Below are positions 15,713 to 23,958 of a stretch of 37,557 bases of DNA, one piece after another. This stretch comes from an uncultured Phascolarctobacterium sp. (GTDB lineage: Bacteria; Bacillota; Negativicutes; Acidaminococcales; Acidaminococcaceae): the NCBI GenBank assembly GCA_947589605.1, contig CANQBR010000014.1:1-37557 (forward strand). The letters run 5' to 3'. Position 1 is the stretch's first letter; each line of letters starts with the position of its first letter. Made by a program: the position numbers and the translations under genes. Under the pieces are notes generated by a model that did no database searches, was not told the origin of the DNA, and saw only the letters and a list, made by a program, of their open reading frames with translations.

Positions 15713-16522
15713 ATGATCGGTGCGATGATCGGAGACATAGTAGGCTCCCGTTTCGAAGGGAGAAGACGCAACTGCAAGTCCAAATACTTCGACTTATTCA
15801 CGCCTTGGTGCCGTTTTACGGACGACACCGTGCTGACCGCAGCCGTGTGCTATGCCCTGCTGAAGAGCAAAGAAGATGGCAGCGACCTGAGTGAGGCGGC
15901 CGCAAGATCTCTTCGGGCTTTTTGGTATTTGTATCCGCATCGCGGTTACGGCGGCTATTTCAGACGCTGGGCCCTCTCTGCCGACCCTCAGCCTTACAAC
16001 AGCTACGGCAACGGCGCCGCCATGCGGGTCAGCGGCTGCGGCTGGGCGGGGAGGACTGTCGACGAGGTCAAGCAGCTTGCCAAGGCCGTCACCGCAGTGA
16101 CTCACGATCATCCCGAAGGGCTCAAAGGCGCCGAAGCTGCCGCCGTAGCCGTGTTCCTTGCCCGCAGCGGCAAAAGCATGAGAGAGATACGCGACTATAT
16201 CGCGAAAAATTATTACTCGCTGGACTTCACCATCGACGGCATCCGAGACACCTACAGCTTCGATGTGAGCTGTCAGGGTTCTGTGCCCCAAGCGTTAGAG
16301 GCCTTTTTGGAATCCACCGGTTTTGAGGATGCCATAAGGAACGCCGTTTCTATCGGCGGCGACAGCGACACCATCGCCGCCATCACCGGCTCCGTGGCCG
16401 AAGCATATTACGGCGTTCCCGACGACCTAAGAGAGCAAGCTCTGACTTTTTTGGACAAAAGGCTCTGCAATATACTGGCGGTGTTTGAAAGGAAGTATCC
16501 CTTCGTACCGCAGCAACGGTAA
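15713..16522 (+). CDS. ADP-ribosylglycohydrolase family protein (DraG-like)
   Basis: A 269-residue protein of the all-helical ADP-ribosylglycohydrolase fold, which removes ADP-ribose from modified proteins or small molecules using two Mg ions. Metal-binding motifs are in place: GAMIGDIVGSRFEG at the N-terminus, FTDDTVLT (about 40-47), HDHPEGLKGA, and GGDSDTIAAITGSVAEA near residue 212-228. It is close to full family length. A Shine-Dalgarno-like gagaggaaggg precedes the ATG. The substrate is unknown; a cognate ADP-ribosyltransferase is not seen in the window. It ends before a terminator shared with the convergent mrp gene. Confidence 0.88.
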   Translation: MIGAMIGDIVGSRFEGRRRNCKSKYFDLFTPWCRFTDDTVLTAAVCYALLKSKEDGSDLSEAAARSLRAFWYLYPHRGYGGYFRRWALSADPQPYNSYGNGAAMRVSGCGWAGRTVDEVKQLAKAVTAVTHDHPEGLKGAEAAAVAVFLARSGKSMREIRDYIAKNYYSLDFTIDGIRDTYSFDVSCQGSVPQALEAFLESTGFEDAIRNAVSIGGDSDTIAAITGSVAEAYYGVPDDLREQALTFLDKRLCNILAVFERKYPFVPQQR

Positions 16523-16553
16523 AATTTTTGCGATCATTTTTCGCTCTAAAACA

Positions 16554-16620
16554 AAATACCTCTCGAACAGCTGCGAGGGAGAGTCGCTCCCTCGACCGGT
16601 CGAGAGGTATTTGCTTTTTT
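16554..16620. terminator. Bidirectional terminator between draG-like and mrp genes
   Basis: 13-bp perfect outer stem (16554-16566 with 16600-16612) and inner 8-bp stem (16574-16581 with 16587-16594). T-rich tracts lie on both outer sides: gctttttt on plus, ttttgtttt on minus. Confidence 0.88.
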
Positions 16621-16636
16621 GTTTGCTTTTACACCT

Positions 16637-17503
16637 TCACGCCTTTTTCTCAGGCAGCGTTTCCAAAAGAGCGTCGAGGCAGGCTTCCACGGCTGCCGAG
16701 CGCACCTCTTCGATCTTGCCGGCGTCGCAGGCGGCAGCAAGAGCAGGCTCGATGGGGAGGCGGGCCAGCACTTTGAGACCGTAAGCGGCGGCAGTCTCTT
16801 CCAAATGGCTGGGGCCGAAGAGCTCATAGCGCTTCCCGTTGTCCGGGCAGAGGAAGTAGGAATAATTTTCCACGAGACCGATGATGGGCACCTTCATCAT
16901 CTGAGCCATCTTCACCGCCTTGCCCACGATCATGGACACCAATTCCTGAGGAGAAGTGATCACCACGATGCCGTCCAAAGGCAGGCTTTGAAAAACGGTG
17001 AGGGGCACGTCCCCGGTGCCCGGGGGCAGATCCACCAGCATGAAGTCGACGTCGGTCCAGATCACATCGCTGTAAAATTGCTTCACCATGTCGGCCAAAA
17101 GGGGGCCGCGCCAAATGACAGGCTCTGCAGGCGCAGGCAAAAACATATTGGCGGTGATCACTTGGATGCCGCTTTTGCTGACGAAGGGAAAGACGCCCAG
17201 TTCATTGCCCTGCACTTTGCCGTGCACGGAAAAGAGGTGGCCGATGCTGGGGCCGGTGATGTCCGCATCCAAAACGGCGGTCTTTTGTCCTCGCCGGGCC
17301 AGAGCACAGGCCAAAAGGCCGGTGAGCAGCGATTTGCCCACGCCGCCTTTGCCGCTGACGATGCCGATCACTCTTTTTACGGTGCTCATAGGATTAAGAT
17401 GAGCGGCGAAGTCGCTCTGCTGCTGTTCGCTTTGAGCGGAAGGACAGCCTTCGCAGCTGCTGCGGCCGCAGCCGGTGTCGGAACAAAGTTTAACTTCAGT
17501 CAT
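16637..17503 (-). CDS. mrp: Mrp/NBP35 (ApbC-type) iron-sulfur carrier ATPase
   Basis: A 288-residue P-loop ATPase that carries or assembles Fe-S clusters in the cytoplasm. A Cys-rich N-terminus (CxxxxCxxxxCxxC at about residues 7-20) precedes the deviant Walker A GKGGVGKS (about 50-57). Then come the DADITGPSIGH switch, LVDLPPGTGD (Walker B) and VISPQELVSMIV-type segments. I place the start at the ATG at 17503, with aggtg upstream; extending to 17566 would add an unlikely 21 residues. Oddity: near the C-terminus, where ApbC proteins usually show CxxC, only one Cys is present (LCPDNGKRYE). It follows tyrS on the same strand behind a hairpin. Confidence 0.88.
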   Translation of the reverse strand: MTEVKLCSDTGCGRSSCEGCPSAQSEQQQSDFAAHLNPMSTVKRVIGIVSGKGGVGKSLLTGLLACALARRGQKTAVLDADITGPSIGHLFSVHGKVQGNELGVFPFVSKSGIQVITANMFLPAPAEPVIWRGPLLADMVKQFYSDVIWTDVDFMLVDLPPGTGDVPLTVFQSLPLDGIVVITSPQELVSMIVGKAVKMAQMMKVPIIGLVENYSYFLCPDNGKRYELFGPSHLEETAAAYGLKVLARLPIEPALAAACDAGKIEEVRSAAVEACLDALLETLPEKKA

Positions 17504-17524
17504 TTTTATCACCTGCAAAAGAGG

Positions 17525-17550
17525 CAAGGCTCCCGCAAGGGGAAGCCTTG
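17525..17550 (-). terminator. Hairpin between tyrS and mrp
   Basis: caaggct (17525-17531) and agccttg (17544-17550) pair and extend inward by ccc/ggg. On the minus strand cctctttt follows, a plausible partial terminator for tyrS; on the plus strand ttttt follows. Confidence 0.5.
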
Positions 17551-17579
17551 TTTTTAAGAATAACAAAAAATTTTACGGG

Positions 17580-18803
17580 TCAAGCTTTTACGACCAAACG
17601 GAAATATTTTTTCTTGCCTTTGCGGATCAAAAGGCTTTGCTCGGCGTCGAAGAGCTCGGGGGCGAAGCAGGCTTCCGGGTCCTTCACGACGGAGCCGCCT
17701 ACGCTCAGGCCGCCCTGCACCATCAGCTGGCGGGCCTCTCTTTTGCTGGAGAAGAGGCCGGCAGCGGTCAGCACGTCTACGATCTTGGCGGTCACCGCCT
17801 GAGGTCCCACCTCTGTGACGGGGACGGTGCTGAGGTCGGCAGCCCGGCCGAAGAGAGCCTCTGCCGCCTGCTGAGCTTTCAAAGCTTCGTCTTCGCCGTG
17901 CACCAGTTTCGTCACTTCAAAGGCCAGCACTTTTTTCGCTTCGTTGATGCCGGCGTCTTTCAAAGCGCCCAAGCGTCTCACTTCGGTCATGGGCAAATAG
18001 GTGAGGAGGGCCAGACAATTTTCCACATCGCCGTCGTCTACGTTGCGCCAATATTGATAAAAATCGTAGGGGCTCGTCTTGGCCGCGTCCAGCCACAGGG
18101 CGCCCTTTTCGGTCTTGCCCATTTTGCGGCCGTCGGCGGTGGTGAGCAGTTTCGAGGTCATGCAGTAGGCGGGGCACTGCTCTTTGCGGCGGATCAGTTC
18201 TACCCCCGCCAGCATGTTGGACCACTGATCGTCGCCGCCCAATTGCATAACGCAGCCGTAGTCGCGGTTCAACTTCCAAAAATCGTAGCTCTGCATGATC
18301 ATGTAGTTGAATTCGAAAAAGGTGAGGCCTTTTTCCCAGCGTTTTTTGAAACACTCGGCGGTGAGCATGCGGTTGACGGAAAAATGCACGCCCACTTCCC
18401 GCAGCAGGTCCACGTAATTGAGCTGCAAGAGCCAGTCGGCATTGTTCACCATCAAGGCCCGGCCCTCTTCGAAATCCACGAAGCGGCTCATCTGCCGTTT
18501 GAAGCAGGCGGCATTGTGGGCGATGAAGTCGGGGGTCAGCATCTTGCGCATCTCGTCTTTGCCGCTGGGGTCGCCGATCATGCCGGTGCCGCCGCCGATG
18601 AGACAGATGGGCCGATGGCCGGCCTTCTGCATGTGGCTCATCAGCATCAAAGCGATGAAATGGCCCACATGAAGACTGTCGGCAGTGGGGTCGAAGCCGA
18701 TGTAAAAAGTTATTTTTTCTTCGTCTAAGAGCCGGGCGATCTCATCGGCGTGAGAGAGCTGCTTGATGAAGCCCCGCTCCTGCAGCAGGTCCAATACAGA
18801 CAT
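17580..18803 (-). CDS. tyrS: Tyrosyl-tRNA synthetase
   Basis: A 407-residue class I aminoacyl-tRNA synthetase. The HIGH-type motif is HVGH within [13 protein letters not shown] (about 36-48), and [11 protein letters not shown] (about 229-239) is the KMSKS loop. Residues from about 340 form an S4 RNA-binding domain ([14 protein letters not shown]). It charges tRNA-Tyr, the very signal the proposed aro leader peptide would sense. The ATG is preceded by aaggagg. It starts 19 bases behind mscL, so both may share the mscL promoter; no T-box is seen in front of it. Confidence 0.95.
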   Translation of the reverse strand: MSVLDLLQERGFIKQLSHADEIARLLDEEKITFYIGFDPTADSLHVGHFIALMLMSHMQKAGHRPICLIGGGTGMIGDPSGKDEMRKMLTPDFIAHNAACFKRQMSRFVDFEEGRALMVNNADWLLQLNYVDLLREVGVHFSVNRMLTAECFKKRWEKGLTFFEFNYMIMQSYDFWKLNRDYGCVMQLGGDDQWSNMLAGVELIRRKEQCPAYCMTSKLLTTADGRKMGKTEKGALWLDAAKTSPYDFYQYWRNVDDGDVENCLALLTYLPMTEVRRLGALKDAGINEAKKVLAFEVTKLVHGEDEALKAQQAAEALFGRAADLSTVPVTEVGPQAVTAKIVDVLTAAGLFSSKREARQLMVQGGLSVGGSVVKDPEACFAPELFDAEQSLLIRKGKKKYFRLVVKA

Positions 18804-18822
18804 GCCAAAAAGGCCTCCTTAG

Positions 18823-19254
18823 TTACAGTTGAGAAGTGCAATGAGGGCAGCGGGTGGCGTCGTCGGCCACGGGAGACTTGCAATAGGGGCAGAGCCTGGG
18901 CTCCGGCGCCGGAGCCTCCGGTGCTTTCATTTTGTTCATCTGGGTGATGAAGAGGAAGATGACGAAGGCGACGATCAAAAAGTCGATGATCGTGTTGATG
19001 AAGGTGCCGTAGGCGATGACGGGAGCGCCGGCTTTTTTGGCAGCTTCCAAAGTAGCATACTGTTGGCCGTTGAGGCTGATGAAAAGATCGGCGAAGTTCA
19101 CGCCGCCGGTCAAGAGCCCGATGGGGGGCATGATGATGTCGTTGACGAAGCCGGTGACGATCTTGCCGAAGGCACCGCCGATGATAACGCCGACGGCCAT
19201 GTCGACCACGTTGCCCCGCATGGCGAACTTTTTGAATTCTTCAAAGAAGGACAC
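18823..19254 (-). CDS. mscL: Large-conductance mechanosensitive channel with C-terminal zinc ribbon
   Basis: A 143-residue inner-membrane channel that opens under high membrane tension and protects against osmotic down-shock. The N-terminal [31 protein letters not shown] (quoted in part from residue 3) is the family hallmark, with a second membrane segment at about residues 80-100. The C-terminus ends in a zinc-ribbon-like pair, CPYC and CPHC, about 15 residues apart, in place of the usual charged helix bundle. I chose the GTG at 19254 because gggagg lies seven bases upstream; an ATG seven codons earlier overlaps that site. A strong promoter precedes it. Confidence 0.92.
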   Translation of the reverse strand: MSFFEEFKKFAMRGNVVDMAVGVIIGGAFGKIVTGFVNDIIMPPIGLLTGGVNFADLFISLNGQQYATLEAAKKAGAPVIAYGTFINTIIDFLIVAFVIFLFITQMNKMKAPEAPAPEPRLCPYCKSPVADDATRCPHCTSQL

Positions 19255-19292
19255 GGTAAAACCTCCCTTTTGCATATATAAAATGTGTGAAT

Positions 19293-19321
19293 ATTATACC
19301 AAAGAACGGAGCCGTTGACAA
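19293..19321 (-). promoter_or_regulatory. Promoter of mscL(-tyrS)
   Basis: Minus strand: TTGTCA (19316-19321), 17-base spacer, TATAAT (19293-19298). About 40 bases before the mscL GTG. Confidence 0.85.
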
Positions 19322-19338
19322 GAAAAAGAGGGCTTAAA

Positions 19339-19427
19339 GAGTGTGGAGTGTGCCGGGCTTCCCCAGCAGGGTCATCTAAATCATTTGGATGTACAAGGGG
19401 AAGGAGTGAGGAGTGTGGAGTTGAGGA
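19339..19427. repeat. Dispersed repeat, copy A (single unit)
   Basis: The unit at 19352-19405 matches the one at 37252-37305: both open with gccgggcttccccagc, share tcat-N-taaatca in the middle and aaggggaagga at the end. Both are flanked by gagtgtggag-type sequence. In copy A cttcccc pairs with ggggaag and catctaaa with tttggatg (one G-U) around a tca loop, giving a clear hairpin. Confidence 0.75.
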
Positions 19428-19589
19428 ATGCACGCCTAACGCTTCACCCTCTTGCACATCGTGCAAGTCTGAACGATAATGCTGAGGGTGCCCGGCGACA
19501 GGCTCAGCGGGCGGCGTGCTTCCTGTATATAGAAAGAAGCAGCGAAGGGGGAGGCCAGTAAACAGAAAAAATCTCAGCGCAAAAATAAA
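19428..19589. other. Structured non-coding stretch next to the repeat
   Basis: No gene seen. It holds a 7-bp hairpin cttgcac-atc-gtgcaag (19451-19467) enclosed by caccct (19445-19450) and agggtg (19485-19490), and a gcttc/gaagc pairing near 19520-19545. Confidence 0.4.
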
Positions 19590-19636
19590 AGAGACTTGCC
19601 CTCGGGATGACCGGGGACAAGTCTCTTCGGTTTTTT
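19590..19636. terminator. Strong terminator hairpin, both orientations
   Basis: agagacttg (19590-19598) pairs with caagtctct (19618-19626), with an inner GC stem and loop gatga. Plus strand: cggtttttt follows. Minus strand: ttttattttt follows, so it can also stop purA transcripts. Confidence 0.8.
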
Positions 19637-19693
19637 GCTCGATAGCTTTTCGCTCTCTCGGGTCTAAGCGGAGCCCTTTCGTTAAAAGCAGGA

Positions 19694-19734
19694 CCCCCTC
19701 ACGTTCTTTGCAACACAGCAAAGGCGCAAGGGGG
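19694..19734 (-). terminator. Probable purA terminator
   Basis: An imperfect GC-rich stem (ccccct with aggggg, then ctttgc with gcaaag) lies about 30 bases behind the purA stop. The minus strand then reads tcctgctttt. The hairpin at 19590-19626 may act as a second stop. Confidence 0.5.
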
Positions 19735-19762
19735 CCGTCGTTTACATTTTCGATTCGCAGGC

Positions 19763-21052
19763 TCAGAAGAGATCTTTCAGCACGATGGTCTGCTCTCTGT
19801 TGGGGCCTACCGAGACGATGCCGATCTCTACGCCGGCCGCTTCGGACAAACGGGCGAGATATTTTTTGGCGTTGGCGGGGAGGTCGTCCCAATCGCGCAC
19901 GCCGCTGATGTCGGTGAGCCAGCCCTCGAATTCTTCGTACACCGGCTGCACTCTCGCCAAAACGTTCAGACTGGCGGGGATGTGCTTGATGGGCTTGCCG
20001 TCGATCTCGTAGCCCACGCAGATCTTCAATAGCGGCATGTGATCGAGGATGTCCAAGCGGGTGACGGCCAACAGATCCAAACTGTTGAGGCGGGCGCTGT
20101 AGCGGAGCATCACACCGTCCAACCAGCCGCAGCGGCGGGGCCGCCCGGTGACGGTGCCGTATTCGCGGCCGGTCTCTCTGATCTGAGTGCCGGGGCCGTC
20201 GCTGTCTAAAAGTTCGGTGATGAAGGGGCCTTCGCCGACTCGGGTGGTGTAGGCCTTCACCACGCCCACCACGTGATCGATGAAGCGGGGGCCGATGCCG
20301 CTGCCCGTCGAGGCGTTGCCTGCCGTGGGGTTAGAAGAAGTTACATAAGGGTAGGTGCCGTGATCGATGTCTAAGAAGGTGGCCTGAGCTCCTTCAAAGA
20401 GCACTTTCTTTTGAGCGGCGAAGAGTTCGTCCAGCACTACGCCGGTGTCGGTAACGTAGGGCCTCAATCTTTCGGCATAGGCCAGATATTCTTTCAGCAC
20501 GGCGTCGTAGTCGAAGGGCTCGCCGCCGTAGATCTTGGTGATGATGGCGTTTTTGGCGGCCAAATTAACTTTCAATTTGGCGGCGAAGGCAGCGGGCTCC
20601 ATCAGATCGCACACTCTGATGCCCACCCGGGCGACTTTATCCATATAACAGGGGCCGATGCCGCCCTTGGTGGTGCCGATCTTATTGGCGCCGAGGGCAG
20701 CCTCCTGCAATTCGTCCAGCCGCTGATGATAGGGCAGCACCACGTGGGCTCTGTCGCTGATAAAAAGGTTGCGGCAGCTGATGCCCTTCTCCTTCATACC
20801 TTCGATCTCCGCCAGCACGACTCCCGGATTGATGACTGTGCCGTTGCCCAGCACGTTGGTCTTATCGGAGAAAAGCACGCCGGAGGGCAGCAGCCGCAGT
20901 TTATAGGCGATGTCGTTCACCACTACGGTGTGGCCCGCATTGGAACCGCCGGAGTAGCGAACTACCGCATCGGCCTTTTGGGCGAGATAATCGACGATCT
21001 TGCCTTTGCCCTCGTCGCCCCATTGGGTCCCCAGTACTATCACAGATGCCAT
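19763..21052 (-). CDS. purA: Adenylosuccinate synthetase
   Basis: A 429-residue GTP-dependent enzyme joining IMP and aspartate to adenylosuccinate, the first step from IMP to AMP. Signatures: GTQWGDEGKGKIVD (about 7-20) with the catalytic Asp and P-loop, SGGSNAGHTVV (about 34-44) with the catalytic His, GTTKGGIGPCY (about 126-136) and TGRPRRCGW. Full length, ATG start, Shine-Dalgarno-like aaggtag upstream. It lies 51 bases after purB in the same direction, so the two AMP-branch genes form an operon. Confidence 0.95.
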   Translation of the reverse strand: MASVIVLGTQWGDEGKGKIVDYLAQKADAVVRYSGGSNAGHTVVVNDIAYKLRLLPSGVLFSDKTNVLGNGTVINPGVVLAEIEGMKEKGISCRNLFISDRAHVVLPYHQRLDELQEAALGANKIGTTKGGIGPCYMDKVARVGIRVCDLMEPAAFAAKLKVNLAAKNAIITKIYGGEPFDYDAVLKEYLAYAERLRPYVTDTGVVLDELFAAQKKVLFEGAQATFLDIDHGTYPYVTSSNPTAGNASTGSGIGPRFIDHVVGVVKAYTTRVGEGPFITELLDSDGPGTQIRETGREYGTVTGRPRRCGWLDGVMLRYSARLNSLDLLAVTRLDILDHMPLLKICVGYEIDGKPIKHIPASLNVLARVQPVYEEFEGWLTDISGVRDWDDLPANAKKYLARLSEAAGVEIGIVSVGPNREQTIVLKDLF

Positions 21053-21103
21053 TAGACTACCTTCTTTCCCGGCGGATAGGCCGAGTTATTTGCTGTTATT
21101 TTC

Positions 21104-22396
21104 TCACAGGCCGAAACGGGCGAAGATGCGATCGATGTGCCGCAGCATGGGCTGAGGATCGAAACATTTTTCCACTTCTTCGGCGGTGAGATATTTTTTG
21201 ATGTCCGGGTCTTGCTCCACGTTGGTCTTGAAGTCGGCGCCCTGCAGCCAACGGGCCATGGCGTTGCGCTGTACCCATTTGTAAGCGTCTTCTCTCAGCA
21301 CGCCCTTAGAGACCAGAGCGATGAGCAGATTTTGACTGAAGATGAGGCCGCCGGTCTTGTTCATGTTGGCCAGCATGGCTTCGGGATAGACCAGCAGCTT
21401 ATCGATGATGTTAGTGAATTTGCGCAGCATGTGATCCAAAGCGATGGTGGCGTCGGGAAGGATCACTCTCTCTACGGAAGAGTGAGAGATGTCACGCTCG
21501 TGCCACAAAGGGACGTCCTCCAAAGCGGCGACGGCGTAGCCCCGCAGCAGCCGGGCCATGCCGCTCACCTTTTCGCAGGTAATGGGGTTGCGTTTATGAG
21601 GCATGGCAGAGGACCCTTTCTGCCCGGGAGCGAAATATTCTTCCGCTTCCCTGATGTCGGTGCGCTGGAGGTTGCGGATCTCGGTAGCCATTTTGTCCAA
21701 AGAGGAGCCGATGACAGCCAAAACGGTGAGGAAATGAGCGTGGCGGTCCCGCTGGATGACTTGAGTGGCCAAACGGACAGGCGTGAGCCCCAGTTTTTCG
21801 CACACATATTCTTCCACGAAAGGATCTACGTTGGAGTAGGTGCCCACCGCTCCCGACAATTTGCCTACGGCCATGAAGTCGCGGGCCTGTTGCAGGCGGG
21901 CGATGTTGCGCTCCGTTTCGTCCAGCCACAGGCAGAACTTCAAACCGAAGGTCATGGGTTCGGCGTGGATGCCGTGGGTGCGGCCGATCATCACCGTATA
22001 TTTATGTTCGGCGGCCCGCCGCTTCAATACGGCATGAAATTTATCCAAATGTTTCAAGAGCAGGTCGGCGGCCTGCACCGTCATGTAGCACAGAGCGGTG
22101 TCTTTCACGTCGCTGCTGGTGAGGCCCTTGTGGATGTATTTGGAAGCTTCGCCCACATATTCGGCCACGTTGGTCAAAAAAGCGATGATGTCGTGATTGG
22201 TGACGGCTTCGATCTCTTTGATGCGCTCTATGCGAAAGTCGGCTTTGCTTTGGATATCCTTTAAAGCGTCGTCGGGGACGATGCCCAATTTATTCATGGC
22301 TTCGCAGGCTAAGATCTCCACCTTCAGCATGGTGCGAAATTCGTTTTCCAGCGTCCAAATGTTGCCCATCTCCGGATGAGTGTAGCGTTCTATCAT
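21104..22396 (-). CDS. purB: Adenylosuccinate lyase
   Basis: A 430-residue enzyme of the fumarase/aspartase fold that cleaves adenylosuccinate to AMP and also SAICAR to AICAR in purine synthesis. The flexible signature loop GSSAMPHKRNPITCE (about 261-275) holds the catalytic Ser; TSSDVKDTA and GRTHGIHAEP hold further active-site residues. Start: ATG with ggagga nine bases upstream and a promoter 60-90 bases upstream. It is the first gene of a purB-purA operon. Confidence 0.95.
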   Translation of the reverse strand: MIERYTHPEMGNIWTLENEFRTMLKVEILACEAMNKLGIVPDDALKDIQSKADFRIERIKEIEAVTNHDIIAFLTNVAEYVGEASKYIHKGLTSSDVKDTALCYMTVQAADLLLKHLDKFHAVLKRRAAEHKYTVMIGRTHGIHAEPMTFGLKFCLWLDETERNIARLQQARDFMAVGKLSGAVGTYSNVDPFVEEYVCEKLGLTPVRLATQVIQRDRHAHFLTVLAVIGSSLDKMATEIRNLQRTDIREAEEYFAPGQKGSSAMPHKRNPITCEKVSGMARLLRGYAVAALEDVPLWHERDISHSSVERVILPDATIALDHMLRKFTNIIDKLLVYPEAMLANMNKTGGLIFSQNLLIALVSKGVLREDAYKWVQRNAMARWLQGADFKTNVEQDPDIKKYLTAEEVEKCFDPQPMLRHIDRIFARFGL

Positions 22397-22458
22397 TTCT
22401 TTTCCTCCCGCTTTTTTGAAGGGCGCAAAGCAAAAAGCAAGGCTCCCGTTCCTTTTTC

Positions 22459-22487
22459 ATTCTATCATTTTCACCCTGCCTGCGCAA
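22459..22487 (-). promoter_or_regulatory. Promoter of purB-purA
   Basis: Minus strand: TTGCGC (22482-22487), 17-base spacer, TAGAAT (22459-22464). No purine riboswitch is recognisable in the short leader. Confidence 0.6.
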
Positions 22488-22549
22488 GCAAAAAGGCTCT
22501 TTTTTAAAGAGGTCCGCGAGGGCCTTTTCTTTTTTCGAAAAGTGCGGGA

Positions 22550-22582
22550 GCTAAAAGAAAAAGCCCCTCGCTTGCGAGGGGC
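22550..22582 (-). terminator. Terminator of the yybS-gdpP-rplI-dnaB operon
   Basis: Minus strand: gcccctcgc, a 2-base tip and gcgaggggc form a perfect 9-bp inverted repeat (22563-22582), followed by tttttctttt. Confidence 0.9.
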
Positions 22583-22592
22583 ACAGTGTTCC

Positions 22593-23957
22593 TCATTCTT
22601 TTTGTTTGGAGAAGCCCAAGAATTTCGTGTACTGCTTTTGGAAAAAGAGATGGATGGTGTCGACGGGGCCGTTGCGATGCTTGGCGATGATCAATTCGGT
22701 GACGTTTTTGTTCTCGGTGTCGGGGTTGTAATAATCTTCCCGATAGAGAAAGGCCACGATGTCCGCATCCTGCTCCAAAGAGCCGGACTCTCTGAGATCG
22801 CTCAAAAGGGGCCGCTTCACCTGCCTGCTCTCCACGCTCCTGCTCAACTGAGAAAGGGCCAGCACCGGCACGTCCAGTTCTCTGGCCAGGGCCTTCAGGG
22901 AACGGGAGATATCGGAAACTTCCTGCTGGCGATTGTCGGAGGAAGAGCCGGTGCGGCGGCCGCTGCCCTGCATCAGCTGCAGGTAATCCACCACGATCAG
23001 GTCCAGCCCGTGCTCGGCTTTCAAACGCCGGGCCTTGCTGCGCATCTCTAAGGCGGTGATGGCGGGGGTGTCGTCGATATAGATATGGGCGCTGTTGAGG
23101 GCTTCGCAGGCATCCCAGAGATTCTCCCAATCTTCATCCCGCAGTTCGCCGGTCCTCAGCCGCTGAGAATCCACATTGGCTTCCGAGCAGAGCATACGGT
23201 GCACCAATTGTTCTTTGCTCATCTCCAGCGAAAAGAAGGCGACGGTGCAAGGAGGTGTCTTCGTCGACTTGTGGGCCCGCAGGGCCACGTTCTCCACGAT
23301 ATTCAGAGCGAGGGCCGTTTTGCCCATGGAGGGGCGGGCCGCCAAAATGATAAAGTCGGAAGGATGGAGGCCGCTGGTGAGCCTATCCAAGTCCTGATAA
23401 CCGCTGGGCAGACCGGTGAGGCCGCCGCCGGCCTCCAGCAGCTCGTTGATCCGGGCGGGGATATCGCGCACCAAGTCGCCCACCAAAGTGAAATCGTTGC
23501 GGCGTTTGCGGCCGGCGATCTCCAAAATGTTGGCTTCCGCCTGATCCAGCAGTTCTTCCACGTCGTCGTTTTCTTCGTAGCCTTTGGCGGCGATGGCGGT
23601 GGCTGTGCGTATCAGCTGGCGCAGCACCGATTTTTTCTGGACGATGTCGGCGTGAAATCTCACGTTGGCGGCGGTGGGCACGGAGTTGGCCAAGCCGGTC
23701 AGGTAGGCGATGCCGCCGATATCTTCCAGCCGACCGTTTTCCCGCAGGGCATCGGTGACCGTGATCAGATCCACTGCTTTATTTTTGTCGTACAGTTCCA
23801 TCATGGCGGCAAAAATAAGTTTGTGGGCTTCACGGTAAAAATCGTCGGCGGTCAAACATTCCCCGGCCTGAGCGATGGCTTCTTTATCCAGAAACATGGC
23901 CCCCAGGACCGATTGTTCCGCTTCTATGTTTTGAGGCGGCAAACGCTGCTCGTCCAT
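22593..23957 (-). CDS. dnaB: Replicative DNA helicase DnaB
   Basis: A 454-residue hexameric 5'-3' helicase of the replication fork (called DnaC in Bacillus). The N-terminal helical domain (1-110, QNIEAEQSVLGAM) binds primase; a linker leads to the RecA-like ATPase with Walker A AARPSMGKTALA (about 208-219), FSLEMSKEQL, Walker B VVDYLQLM (about 320-327) and DLRESG. Length is normal, with no intein. It starts one base after the rplI stop, indicating coupled translation, and closes the four-gene cluster. Confidence 0.95.
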   Translation of the reverse strand: MDEQRLPPQNIEAEQSVLGAMFLDKEAIAQAGECLTADDFYREAHKLIFAAMMELYDKNKAVDLITVTDALRENGRLEDIGGIAYLTGLANSVPTAANVRFHADIVQKKSVLRQLIRTATAIAAKGYEENDDVEELLDQAEANILEIAGRKRRNDFTLVGDLVRDIPARINELLEAGGGLTGLPSGYQDLDRLTSGLHPSDFIILAARPSMGKTALALNIVENVALRAHKSTKTPPCTVAFFSLEMSKEQLVHRMLCSEANVDSQRLRTGELRDEDWENLWDACEALNSAHIYIDDTPAITALEMRSKARRLKAEHGLDLIVVDYLQLMQGSGRRTGSSSDNRQQEVSDISRSLKALARELDVPVLALSQLSRSVESRQVKRPLLSDLRESGSLEQDADIVAFLYREDYYNPDTENKNVTELIIAKHRNGPVDTIHLFFQKQYTKFLGFSKQKE

Positions 23958-23958
23958 T

